A stretch of DNA of 34,183 nt from an uncultured Prevotellaceae bacterium (GTDB lineage Bacteria; Bacteroidota; Bacteroidia; Bacteroidales; Bacteroidaceae), in contig CAMZHV010000031.1 of NCBI GenBank assembly GCA_947307015.1, positions 1 through 34,183 on the forward strand, given 5' to 3'. The position numbers were made by a program, and so were the translations under genes. A model generated the notes under the pieces. That model saw only the letters and a list, made by a program, of their open reading frames with translations, searched no databases and had not been told where the DNA came from. This document shows positions 1-7,889 of this stretch, piece after piece. Numbering within the stretch: position 1 is the first letter of the stretch; every line of letters begins with the position of its first letter.

Positions 1-28
1 CGCCGTGTCCCATTAGTGGGACACGGCG
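1..28. terminator. 28-bp perfect palindrome, possible terminator downstream of hypD
   Basis: Two 12-base arms (CGCCGTGTCCCA and its complement) flank the loop TTAG. It lies 47 bases past the hypD stop on the minus strand, where a terminator would be expected. The bases that would show a U tract on that strand fall outside the window, and on the plus strand no T run follows, so terminator is only the likeliest reading. Confidence 0.45.
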
Positions 29-75
29 ACTCTCCTATATGTGTGAGGCAAAACCCTTAGGAGTCTACGGCAAGC

Positions 76-2679
76 CTACACTTCGTCGTTCTCCGTGCGT
101 GCGATGATCTCGTTTTGCAGCTGGGCGGTCATATCGTTGAAGTAGTCGGAGTAGCCGGCGACGCGAACGAGGAGGTCGCGGTATTCATCGGGGTGCTTCT
201 GGGCATCGAGGAGCGTGGCCGTGTCGACGATATTGAACTGGATGTGGTGGCCGCCGAACTTGAAGTAGGTGCGGATGAGATGACCGAGCTTGCGCATATC
301 CTCCTCGCGACGCAGCAGGTTAGGCACGAAACGCACGTTCAAGAGCGTGCCGCCGCTCTTCGTCTGGTCGAGCTTGCCGAGGCTCTTGATGACGGCTGTG
401 GGGCCGTGCGTGTCGCTGCCGTGGGCGGGCGAGGTGCCGTCGCTGATGGCGAAGTGGGCAAAACGGCCGTTGGGCGTAGCGCCGCAGACGCTGCCGAAAT
501 AGTTGTGGCAGGTGGTGCTGAGCATGTTGAGGTGCGTCTTGCCGCCGCGGGTGTTGGGACGGCCGTCGATGGCTTTGACGAGATCGTCATAGATGCGCAC
601 GGCAATGTCATCGGCGTAGGGATCGTCGTTGCCGAAGAAGGGAGTGTGGTTGCGGATGTAGGAACGACAGACCCTTTCTGCCCTTCGGGCATCTTCCCCG
701 TAAGGGGAAGAGGCTGGCGCACAGCTTTCTTGCAAGCCGGAGGGCTCCCCTCCATTACGGGAGGGGTCGGGGGTGGGTCTTTCTCCCCAGTTATTTTTGC
801 ACGCTTTCAAGATCTCATCCATCGTATATCTCTTGTCCTCAAAGACATGTTTCTTGAGGGCGGTGAAGCAGTCGGTGAGGGTGCCGAGGCCGGTACACTG
901 GATGTAGGTGGTGTTGTAGCGCGCGCCGCCGCTGTAGTAGTCCTTGCCCTTCTCGATGCAATCGTCGATGTAGAGGCTGAGGAAGGTGGCGGGGGCGTAG
1001 AGCGAGAACATACGCTCGATGTAGTTGTTGACGCTGAGCTTCAAGTTCACGAAGTAGACCATCTGGCGGTGCCAGGCGTCGTACAGCTCCTCGAAGGTCT
1101 GGAACGTGCGGGGGTCGCCGGTTTCGAGGCCGAGCTGCTTGCCCGTCTCGGGGTCGAGGCCGTTGTTCAGCGTGATCTCCAAGATCTTCGGCGTGTTGAG
1201 GTAGCCCGTGAGCAGGTAGGCCTCCTTGCCGAAAGCGCCGACCTCGATGCAGCCTGAGCAGCCGCCCTCGCGTGCATCCTCCAAGGTCTTGCCCTCGCGC
1301 ACGAGTTCCTTGATATAGGTGTCGGGGTTGAAGACCGAGGGGTAGCCGTGGCCCTGACGGATGACCTTGATGCCTGCGAGCAGGAAGTCGTCGGGCGTGT
1401 TCTCGGCGATATGGATGCTAAGGCCGGGTTGCAGCTCATACAGTTCCTCCTGAATCTCTAAGATCATATAGGAGAGCTCGTTGGCAGCGCTGTTGCCATC
1501 GCGGTCCACGCCGCCGATATTGATGTTCGTGAAGTCGTTGTAGGTGCCGCTCTCCAAGGCTGTGACACCCACCTTGGGCGGTGCGGGCTGGTTGTTGAAC
1601 TTGATCCACAGGCAGGAGAGGAGCTCCTTGGCTGCGTCGCGCGTCAGCGTGCCGTCCGCGATGCCCTGCTGATAGAAAGGCCACAGGTGCTGGTCGATAT
1701 GCCCGGGATTCATCGAGTCCCAGCCGTTGAGCTCGGTGACGGTGCCGAGGTGCACGAACCAGTACATCTGTATGGCTTCCCACAGGTCGCGGGGTGCGTG
1801 GGCAGGCACCCAGCGACAGACGGAGGCAATCTTGCGGAGCTCCAAGACCCTTTCTGCCCTTCGGGCATCTTCCCCGTTAGGGGAAGAAGCTGACGCGTTG
1901 TCACCCTCTTTCAAGCCGGAGGACTCCCCTCCCTGACGGGAGGGGTTGGGGGTGGGTCTTTTTTCCAACTCATCCGCCATCTTCTCTGCTAACTCTGCGT
2001 GCCGCTCCGCAAAGAGAATGGCGGCGTCGCAGGAGATGGCCATGGCTTCGAGTTCCTGCTGCTTGTCCGTGGCTTCGGGGTCGTAGATGTAGTCGAGCTC
2101 GGCGATACGTTTCTGGATGCGGGCCTTGACGTCGAGGAGTCCTTCGTGATACATCTTGCCGTCCATGGCCGTGTGACCGGCGGCGCGCTGCTCCATGAAC
2201 TCGGTGAAGACGCCGGCGTGGTATGCCTCTTCCCACTCCTTCGAGACGTGGTTGAAGATGCGTTCGCGCTGGGTCTTGCCCTTCCAGTAGGGGATGACTT
2301 CGCGCTCGTAGGTGTCGATGTCCTCCTGCGAGATGGTGTAACGCTGCAGCTCGCGCGTGTTCAGCGTGTGGAGGTCTTCGACCGAGTGGCAGGTCAGCTC
2401 AGGGAAGGTCGGCACGGCCTTGGGCAAGGGTCCGCGCTCACCCACGATGAGTTCATCCTCACCGATATAGATGGTCTTCTTCTTGCAGATCTCATAGAAG
2501 TTCTTGGCGCGCAGGACAGGTGTCGGCATCGTGCCGTAGTTCTCCTTGTAGAACGCCGTCTCAATCAGCGCACGCTCGATGCTCAGCGTCGTCGGCGTGT
2601 CGAAGTTCTGTTGGCGCAGCCGCTTGATGCGCTCATTCATACCACCCTCATTAGAGGGATTTTTGATACTAAAATTCAT
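76..2679 (-). CDS. hypD: trans-4-hydroxy-L-proline dehydratase (glycyl radical enzyme)
   Basis: A glycyl radical enzyme of the PFL family that removes water from trans-4-hydroxy-L-proline to give 1-pyrroline-5-carboxylate. The core GCSGCIEVGAFGKEAY holds the thiyl cysteine (about Cys477) and the base Glu479, in the arrangement known for clostridial HypD. The radical loop RVAGYSDYF near the C-terminus places the glycyl radical at about Gly842. The protein has 867 residues, and HypD from memory is near 790. The excess is mostly two in-frame repeat elements, at about residues 241-279 and 634-671. Both read RPTP(N/D)PSR at one end and GEDARRAERV at the other. Met14 (MNERIKRL, start at 2640) matches the family N-terminus better than Met1 and may be the real start. 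The activating radical-SAM enzyme is not in the window. HypD is strongly favoured over glycerol or propanediol dehydratase by the CIE motif. Confidence 0.9.
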   Translation of the reverse strand: MNFSIKNPSNEGGMNERIKRLRQQNFDTPTTLSIERALIETAFYKENYGTMPTPVLRAKNFYEICKKKTIYIGEDELIVGERGPLPKAVPTFPELTCHSVEDLHTLNTRELQRYTISQEDIDTYEREVIPYWKGKTQRERIFNHVSKEWEEAYHAGVFTEFMEQRAAGHTAMDGKMYHEGLLDVKARIQKRIAELDYIYDPEATDKQQELEAMAISCDAAILFAERHAELAEKMADELEKRPTPNPSRQGGESSGLKEGDNASASSPNGEDARRAERVLELRKIASVCRWVPAHAPRDLWEAIQMYWFVHLGTVTELNGWDSMNPGHIDQHLWPFYQQGIADGTLTRDAAKELLSCLWIKFNNQPAPPKVGVTALESGTYNDFTNINIGGVDRDGNSAANELSYMILEIQEELYELQPGLSIHIAENTPDDFLLAGIKVIRQGHGYPSVFNPDTYIKELVREGKTLEDAREGGCSGCIEVGAFGKEAYLLTGYLNTPKILEITLNNGLDPETGKQLGLETGDPRTFQTFEELYDAWHRQMVYFVNLKLSVNNYIERMFSLYAPATFLSLYIDDCIEKGKDYYSGGARYNTTYIQCTGLGTLTDCFTALKKHVFEDKRYTMDEILKACKNNWGERPTPDPSRNGGEPSGLQESCAPASSPYGEDARRAERVCRSYIRNHTPFFGNDDPYADDIAVRIYDDLVKAIDGRPNTRGGKTHLNMLSTTCHNYFGSVCGATPNGRFAHFAISDGTSPAHGSDTHGPTAVIKSLGKLDQTKSGGTLLNVRFVPNLLRREEDMRKLGHLIRTYFKFGGHHIQFNIVDTATLLDAQKHPDEYRDLLVRVAGYSDYFNDMTAQLQNEIIARTENDEV
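669..780 (-). repeat. Inverted-repeat element in frame in hypD (copy 1, hairpin-pair type)
   Basis: Ends AGACCC (669-674) and GGGTCT (775-780). It contains two stem-loops: TCTTCCCC/GGGGAAGA with a short loop, and CTCCCCTCC against GGGAGGGG. It is translated as about 37 extra residues of HypD beginning RPTPDPSRNGGE, at a position where other HypD proteins have a short loop. It is about 80% like the copy at 1845-1959 in the same gene. Confidence 0.85.
1845..1959 (-). repeat. Inverted-repeat element in frame in hypD (copy 2)
   Basis: Ends AGACCC (1845-1850) and GGGTCT (1954-1959), or seven bases per side counting the flanking A and T. The hairpins are the same as in the 669-780 copy. It adds about 39 residues (RPTPNPSRQGGE...GEDARRAERV) between a predicted helix and the VPAHAP segment that precedes the conserved MYWFVH block. 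The frame is kept. Confidence 0.87.
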
Positions 2680-2767
2680 ATTTTCTTGTTCGGAACTTAA
2701 ATCTTTCTTAAATCTAAACTTAAATTATTTTTCGGGAGTTATTTGATGAAGAAAAAAACATATAAAA

Positions 2768-2798
2768 CACCTCAGCTGAGGTCTGAGGTGTTTTTTTT
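2768..2798. terminator. Bidirectional terminator overlapping the aminopeptidase stop codon
   Basis: The arms CACCTCAG (2768-2775) and CTGAGGTG (2783-2790) enclose a 7-base loop and are followed by eight T on the plus strand. On the minus strand the same stem is followed by TTTTATATGTTTTTTT. The TGA stop of the aminopeptidase (2772-2774) lies inside the stem. It ends the aminopeptidase transcript upstream of hypD, so the two genes are probably separate transcription units. Confidence 0.8.
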
Positions 2799-4190
2799 GT
2801 TTTTTTCCGCATAAACCTCTTCAATGCTCATGGGCTTCTTGATTGTGCCGAGGAGCTTGACGGTGCCGTCGGGCAAGACGGCGTAGTTCAGCTCGTTGCG
2901 CAAGCCGGTGAAGTCGCGCCAGGGGGCGAGCTTGTCGTAGCAGATGAAATCGGTGAACTGATGCTCGGCCTGCCACTTGTCCATCAGCTCGGGGATGAAA
3001 TAGATGCCGGGTTCCACGGTGAAGACGAAGCCGGGTTCGAGGGGACGGGCGAGGCGCAGGCTCTTGAAGCCGAACTGCGTGCTCTTCTTGTCGCCGTCGA
3101 GATAGCCGACATACTGCTCACCGAGGTTCTCCATGTTATGCACGTCGAGCCCCACCATGTGTCCGAGTCCGCAGGGGAAGAAGAGTGCATAGGCGCCGAT
3201 GCGCGCGGCCTCGGCCGGGTCGCCTTTCATCAGTCCAAGGTCCTTCATGCCCTCGCAGATCTTCGTGGCGGCAGCGATATGCGCGTCGCGGAAAGGCACG
3301 CCGACAGCCAGCGTGTCCACGGCGGCGTAGAAGCTGGCGAGGTGGATCTCATAAATAATCTTCTGACGCTCCGTGAAGCGATCGCCCACGGGCATCGACG
3401 AGCTGAGGTCGCCAGCATAGTGCGACTTGGTCTCGGCACCCGCGTCGAGCAGGAAGATGTCTCCCTCCTGGCAGCGATGGATGAAGCCGTGGTTGTGCAG
3501 CACCTGCCCCTGCACCGTGGCGATGGTGGGGAAGGCCAGGGCGTTGCCATGACGGCAAGCCACCTCTTCGACAGCAGCGGCGACCTCGGACTCATGGACA
3601 CCTGGGCGCACCGTACGATAGGCTGCCAGGTGCATCTCCGTGCTCAGGTCCACCGACTCCTCGATGAGAGCTATCTCTTCCAGATTCTTATGGTTGCGCT
3701 GTGCCACGATAGCCTTGATGAAAGGCACGCTCGCGCGGGAAGGCTGTGCTGCGGGTTCGACGCCGAGCAGCTCCCACAACCAGACGCGGTGGTCGCCACG
3801 GTAAGGCGGCAGGAAATGGATGGGCTGTCCCTTGCTGCGTGCGCGATCGAGGTAGGCCTTCAGCTCGCGCATGGGACGCGTGTCCTTGATACCAAAGGCC
3901 TCAGCACGCTCCTTCAGCGTCGGCAGCGTGCCCGTCCAAACGATGTCGTCGATGGTCAGCTCGTTGCCAAAGACCACCTCGCGGTCCTCATCCACGTCGA
4001 TGATGGCAGCGAGGTCGGGATTGTCCATCCCGAAGAAATACAGGAACGTGCTGTCCTGACGGAACTTATACGTGTTGTCGGCATAGTTCATGCCCACTTC
4101 GGCGTTGCCCAAGAAGAGCAGGAGACCTGAACCGAGATCTGATTTCAGGCGTGCGCGCCGCCGCAGATAGCTTTCTAAACTGATAGTCAT
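2772..4190 (-). CDS. Xaa-Pro aminopeptidase (M24B, aminopeptidase P)
   Basis: A cytoplasmic dinuclear-metal peptidase that removes the N-terminal residue ahead of a proline. The 472 residues form an N-terminal creatinase-like domain (to about residue 170) and a C-terminal pita-bread domain. Expected metal ligands are visible: Asp in LLDAGAE, Asp in YAGDLSSSMP, His in GLGHMVGLDVH, Glu in FTVEPGIYF and Glu in GLRNEL. The last site departs from the commoner G(I/V)R(I/L)ED, so its role as a ligand is inferred. There is no signal peptide. It lies upstream of hypD on the same strand but is separated from it by a terminator. Cleaving X-Pro or X-Hyp bonds would supply HypD and PruA with substrate; that link is inference. 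Confidence 0.9.
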   Translation of the reverse strand: MTISLESYLRRRARLKSDLGSGLLLFLGNAEVGMNYADNTYKFRQDSTFLYFFGMDNPDLAAIIDVDEDREVVFGNELTIDDIVWTGTLPTLKERAEAFGIKDTRPMRELKAYLDRARSKGQPIHFLPPYRGDHRVWLWELLGVEPAAQPSRASVPFIKAIVAQRNHKNLEEIALIEESVDLSTEMHLAAYRTVRPGVHESEVAAAVEEVACRHGNALAFPTIATVQGQVLHNHGFIHRCQEGDIFLLDAGAETKSHYAGDLSSSMPVGDRFTERQKIIYEIHLASFYAAVDTLAVGVPFRDAHIAAATKICEGMKDLGLMKGDPAEAARIGAYALFFPCGLGHMVGLDVHNMENLGEQYVGYLDGDKKSTQFGFKSLRLARPLEPGFVFTVEPGIYFIPELMDKWQAEHQFTDFICYDKLAPWRDFTGLRNELNYAVLPDGTVKLLGTIKKPMSIEEVYAEKNKKNTSDLS

Positions 4191-4199
4191 GGGGGTTTT

Positions 4200-4312
4200 A
4201 TTTTCTGAACTTAAATCTTACTTAAATCTGAACCTAAATCTTTTTTTTTTGTCATCATCTGAAACTTTTATGTAAGATTTAAGTTTCGATTTAAGACAAA
4301 TTTAAGTTCCAT
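4200..4312. repeat. AT-rich TTAAATCT repeat tract between genes
   Basis: The tract holds several copies of AACTTAAATCT-like words, first as GAACTTAAATCTTACTTAAA and, after a run of ten T, in the reverse sense as AGATTTAAGTTTCGATTTAA. The opposed copies could pair across the T run. Related tracts lie upstream of hypD (2690-2730) and at 5580-5625, 5700-5795 and 5968-6000. Confidence 0.6.
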
Positions 4313-4313
4313 A

Positions 4314-5189
4314 TTATGGTTTATAACATTCGTTGACTTTCTTGTGCTTACTAATCTGCACGTCGGTCTCAGGGAAGTGCTCGGCAATGAGGGCGTAGAG
4401 GTCGGGGTCATAGACTTTCAGCTCCTCGCGCGTATTGCACCAGTTGTGTTTGCCGTCGGGATAGGGCATCTCGGCGTTGACGTTGAACCAGTCCTGCACA
4501 CCCTCGGCGAAGTACTCCATGTGGTCGGTGATGCGGTAGGTGCCATCGAGTATGCCACGGGCCTTGGCGTTCTCGTAGAGCTGCTTGAGGCGACCGTCGA
4601 AGTCGGGTTCGGCAATCATCAGTCCGATGCAATGGATGGCGTGTGCGAACTCGTGGATGAGGATGTCCTCGGCGTGGTATTTATCGATCTGATAGGCCAG
4701 CACATTCTCTTCGGCGCAGCTCGTCAGCGGTTCCTCGATGGTGCCGCCGAGGCCACGGGCACGGAGGTCCCAGTTCAGGGAGGTGTCGTTGACGAGATAA
4801 TGATGCTCGGGCAGATCCGTCGTGCCCTCATAGCGTGCCATGATGGCCACGCGGGCGTTGGCTTTAATCATGGCCTCCAACACCTCGGGCTTCAGCATAC
4901 AGGTCATGGCGTAGAGCGTGCGATGTGCAGCCACGAAGGCGGAGTCCGGCACCCTCCACGACGACACTAACGGCAGCCCATTCACATCCACGTACTTCAC
5001 ATAGAAAGAATCGAGGCCGAGAGAGTCGGGAACGGAAGAAACCACACACTCTGGTACCTTTAAGCTTTCTGCCTCGGAAAAAGAGGTAGAAGGCTGTGTA
5101 CAAGAAATGCTAAAGATAAGCAAGATGAGTAATGGAGATATCTTTTTCACGATGAATGATCTATTGAGATGAAACAAAAACATATTCAT
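4314..5189 (-). CDS. Putative lipoprotein, HEFAH zinc metalloprotease-like
   Basis: I do not recognise a named family. The N-terminus has a hydrophobic stretch ending in LLIFSISC, a typical lipobox, so the protein is probably anchored on the outside of a membrane. DILIHEFAHAIHC (HEFAH codons at 4641-4655) is a zincin HExxH motif, and HMEYFAEGVQDWFN downstream offers a glutamate as third ligand. This resembles gluzincins of the anthrax lethal factor type; the substrate is unknown. The start is uncertain. ATG at 5189 or 5183 overlaps the end of the GxxExxY gene, and a GTG at 5150 sits just after that gene and would still give an intact signal peptide. The ATG at 5270 would overlap too far. Confidence 0.7.
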   Translation of the reverse strand: MNMFLFHLNRSFIVKKISPLLILLIFSISCTQPSTSFSEAESLKVPECVVSSVPDSLGLDSFYVKYVDVNGLPLVSSWRVPDSAFVAAHRTLYAMTCMLKPEVLEAMIKANARVAIMARYEGTTDLPEHHYLVNDTSLNWDLRARGLGGTIEEPLTSCAEENVLAYQIDKYHAEDILIHEFAHAIHCIGLMIAEPDFDGRLKQLYENAKARGILDGTYRITDHMEYFAEGVQDWFNVNAEMPYPDGKHNWCNTREELKVYDPDLYALIAEHFPETDVQISKHKKVNECYKP

Positions 5190-5568
5190 TGGAAACGGGA
5201 TCAAAGATATATTTTTCAGATACAAGTCGCTTAGGGTGACCGAAGTTAATAAGCACACCAGCAGTGGCATGAGTGATACGCAAATAGTTGAAGAGTTGGG
5301 CGCGATGCTCTTTAGTGAGTTCGCTGACAGCCTTTAATTCTACAATAAGGTCATGGCAGCACACGAAGTCTGCTATATATTTCTTTTCCAATGCTTTGTT
5401 GTAAAAAAACATTGTCAGTTTCTTCTCTCTTTCCCATGGAATACCTTCTTCGGTGCAGAGCATAGACAGACACTCTTGGTAGATGGGTTCTGAATAACCA
5501 TAGCCAAGTTCGTTGTAGAGCCGCATAGCTACTCCTACAATCTTGTACATTTTGTCGTATGCTGTCAT
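5161..5568 (-). CDS. GxxExxY family protein (PD-(D/E)XK nuclease-like fold)
   Basis: A 135-residue protein. GYSEPIY (residues 24-30) is the signature that names the GxxExxY family (PDDEXK_3 fold). ADF (Asp67) followed by VELK (Glu77, Lys79) fits the nuclease core D-(E)xK. The biochemical role of the family is not established. It overlaps or abuts the downstream lipoprotein gene, suggesting one transcript. A 439-bp repeat-filled region lies upstream. It is a second small PD-(D/E)XK protein in this window besides the DUF559 protein; I see no G/C-rich inverted repeats flanking this one. Confidence 0.88.
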   Translation of the reverse strand: MTAYDKMYKIVGVAMRLYNELGYGYSEPIYQECLSMLCTEEGIPWEREKKLTMFFYNKALEKKYIADFVCCHDLIVELKAVSELTKEHRAQLFNYLRITHATAGVLINFGHPKRLVSEKYIFDPVSNEYVFVSSQ

Positions 5569-6007
5569 CTTTCTAATTTTTAGACCTTAAATCTCACAAA
5601 AATCTAAACTTAAATCTCTTACTATGCTTCCTCAGCTCACCGCTTTCGGAAGTTTACGGCCGCATACGGCCTACTATTGGAAACGGTGATTCTTTTTTCT
5701 TGACCTTAAATTTATCTGAAAATCTAACAAATAATCTCTTTTTAATTCATAGACCTTAAATCTCAAAAAATCTAAACTTAAATTTCTTCTTAATAGCTTT
5801 TCCGTCTTATCGACGTAAAAGTTTACGGCCGCATACGGCCTACTATTGGGAACGGGTTGGTGTGTTCTAGAGTTAACGTGTCCATCTGTTGTCTCTGCGT
5901 AGGCTTGATGAAGCCGTAGCTTCTTGTCCGTCGATGAGACGGGCAAGAGGCCGTAAGGCAAAGAGAGATTTTTTGTAAGATTTTAGTGAGATTTAGGGTC
6001 AAACAAA
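5569..6007. repeat. Gene-free region with a 169-bp-spaced direct repeat and AT-rich words
   Basis: Two copies of a composite unit lie 169 bases apart. AGACCTTAAATCTCA occurs at 5582 and 5751. A 28-base block, TTTACGGCCGCAT followed by ACGGCCTACTATTGG, occurs identically at 5653-5680 and 5822-5849. The GGCCGCATACGGCC core is near-palindromic, and in the first copy CACCG...CGGTG closes a larger stem. An opposite-sense AT-rich word lies at 5968-6000. I find no convincing gene; an open frame at 5674-5961 crosses the repeats and is compositionally unlike its neighbours. Confidence 0.7.
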
Positions 6008-7633
6008 TCACTTCATGTATGTGTAGCGGTAGTCCGTAGGACTGACGAGGGTTTCTTTGATGACGCGCGGGATGATCCAGCGGATGAGGTTGAACTCGCC
6101 GCCAGCCTTGTCGTTGGTGCCGCTGGCGCGTGCGCCACCGAAGGGTTGCATGCCTACGACGGCACCTGTCGGCTTGTCGTTGATGTAGAAGTTACCGGCG
6201 GCGTAAGCCAGGCGGTCGGCAATCTTCTCCACGGCCAGGCGGTCGCGTCCGAAGACAGCGCCAGTGAGGCCGTAGGGCGAGGTTTCGTCGCAGAGGGCTG
6301 CCGTCTCGTCCACCTTGTCATCATCGTAAGGATAGACGGTGATGATGGGGCCGAAGATCTCCTCTTCCATCGACTTGAAGCGCGGGTTGGAGGTCTCGAT
6401 GATGGTCGGTTCCACAAACCATCCCACGCTCTTGTCGCATTTGCCGCCGAGGACCACCTTGGCATCGTCGGCAGCGAGGGCGAAGTCGATATAGCTCTTG
6501 CACTTGTCGAAGCTGGCCTCGTCGATGACCGCATTGACGAAGTTCATCGGGTCGCGCACGTCGCCCATCTTGATCTCCGCAGCCATACGTTTCATATCCT
6601 CTAACACGCCCGGCCACAGGCTCTTCGGGATGTACATACGACTGGCCGCCGAGCATTTCTGTCCCTGGAACTCGAAGGCACCACAGAAGGCGGCAGTAGC
6701 CACGGCCTTCGGGTCGGCTGAGGGATGCACGAAGATGAAGTCCTTGCCACCCGTCTCACCCACGAGACGCGGATAGCTCACGTAGCGGTCGAGATTCGAG
6801 CAGGCCTGTCCCCAGAGGCTCTTGAAGGTGGCCGTAGAGCCCGTGAAATGAATGCCTGCGAAGTGCTTGCTCTCCGTGCAGACCTTGCCGATGAGGGCGC
6901 CGCTGCCAGGCAGGAAGTTGATGACGCCGTCGGGCAGTCCGGCTTCCTTGTAGAGCTGCATCAGGTAGTAATTGGAGAGCAGGGCAGTGGTGGATGGCTT
7001 CCACACGGCTACGTTACCCATCAGCACGGGTGTCATGCAGAGGTTGGAGGCGATGGAGGTGAAGTTAAACGGCGTTACAGCCAACACGAAACCCTCTAAC
7101 GGGCGGTATTCCGTGTGGTTGATGTTGCCAGCGCCGTCCTTGGGCTGCATCGCATAGATTTTGGAGGCATAATGTACGTTGTAGCGGAAGAAGTCGATGG
7201 TCTCGCAGGCCGAGTCGATCTCAGCCTGATAGATGTTCTTGCTCTGACCGAGCATACAAGCGGCGTTCATGATGGGACGATATTTCGTAGCCAACAGCTC
7301 CGCCATCTTCATGGCGATGCCAGCGCGCACGGTCCAGTCGGTCTTCGACCACTCTTCCCATGCCTTCATGGCCGTCTCGATGGCCAGCTGCACCTCTTTC
7401 TCGCTGACCTTATGATAGGTGGCCAGCACGTGCTTGTGGTCGTGAGGGCAAGTCACAGTGCCTGTGTCGCCAGTGCGTATCTCCTTGCCACCGATGATGA
7501 TAGGAATGTCGACGATGATGTTGGACTGACGTTCGAGTTCAGCTTCCAAGGCCACGCGTTCGGGTGAATCCTTCAGATAAGCTTTTACCGGCTCATTGGC
7601 CGGCACGGGAAAGGTAATGACAGAATTTCTCAT
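6008..7633 (-). CDS. pruA: L-glutamate gamma-semialdehyde (P5C) dehydrogenase
   Basis: An aldehyde dehydrogenase that oxidises pyrroline-5-carboxylate, as glutamate semialdehyde, to glutamate with NAD+. The catalytic cysteine is in FQGQKCSAASR (about Cys327) and the general base in LVGETGGKDF (about Glu293). EEEIFGPIITVYPYDD and the C-terminal PFGGARASGTNDKAGG are typical of the P5CDH branch. From ATG 7633 it has 541 residues, the normal length. The frame stays open to 7711, but a promoter at 7709-7740 lies inside that extension, so MRNSVITFP is the start. It lies near hypD, whose product is P5C. No proline dehydrogenase is visible. Confidence 0.93.
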   Translation of the reverse strand: MRNSVITFPVPANEPVKAYLKDSPERVALEAELERQSNIIVDIPIIIGGKEIRTGDTGTVTCPHDHKHVLATYHKVSEKEVQLAIETAMKAWEEWSKTDWTVRAGIAMKMAELLATKYRPIMNAACMLGQSKNIYQAEIDSACETIDFFRYNVHYASKIYAMQPKDGAGNINHTEYRPLEGFVLAVTPFNFTSIASNLCMTPVLMGNVAVWKPSTTALLSNYYLMQLYKEAGLPDGVINFLPGSGALIGKVCTESKHFAGIHFTGSTATFKSLWGQACSNLDRYVSYPRLVGETGGKDFIFVHPSADPKAVATAAFCGAFEFQGQKCSAASRMYIPKSLWPGVLEDMKRMAAEIKMGDVRDPMNFVNAVIDEASFDKCKSYIDFALAADDAKVVLGGKCDKSVGWFVEPTIIETSNPRFKSMEEEIFGPIITVYPYDDDKVDETAALCDETSPYGLTGAVFGRDRLAVEKIADRLAYAAGNFYINDKPTGAVVGMQPFGGARASGTNDKAGGEFNLIRWIIPRVIKETLVSPTDYRYTYMK

Positions 7634-7708
7634 AGTTAGTTGTTCGTTTTTATAATAATGATGATAGGATGAGCGTTTAAAAGCCGTCATCTTGACGCTT
7701 TCGTGCTG

Positions 7709-7740
7709 CAAAGGAACAAAAAAAGACTGGAACTGCCAAA
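7709..7740 (-). promoter_or_regulatory. pruA promoter
   Basis: Read on the minus strand: TTTG (7737-7740), a 20-base gap, then TTCCTTTG (7709-7716), one base from TAnnTTTG. It lies 75 bases upstream of the chosen ATG at 7633. Confidence 0.6.
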
Positions 7741-7780
7741 AAACTTTTCCCTTTTAATTATAAGTTTACTTATAAGAACA

Positions 7781-7863
7781 ACGAATTACACAAATTACAC
7801 GAATTCTTGGAGCAACACGACGCCGTGGAGCCGTCGCCAATTCGTGAAATTGGTGTAATTCGT
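7781..7863. repeat. Inverted repeat ACGAATTACAC / GTGTAATTCGT
   Basis: An 11-base arm at 7781-7791 is matched by its complement at 7853-7863. Inside are further opposed words, GAATTCTTGG and CCAATTCGTG, and a GC-rich centre, CGACGCCGTGG. It could form a long imperfect hairpin between pruA and tyrA, but has no T run like a simple terminator. Confidence 0.5.
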
Positions 7864-7889
7864 GGTGTCGAAATACAACTTCAGAAAGT

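Noticed and set aside
115..1257. A 380-codon open frame on the plus strand opposite hypD
   Set aside because: It is antisense to a clearly conserved enzyme, Val/Gly/Ala/Glu-rich without motifs; a by-product of GC-rich codon use.
5674..5961. A 95-codon minus-strand frame in the repeat-filled gap
   Set aside because: It runs through both copies of the direct repeat and AT-rich words, has no promoter and no protein-like conservation.
7634..7711. An N-terminal extension of PruA by 26 residues
   Set aside because: The promoter overlaps it, and the family length and start fit ATG 7633.
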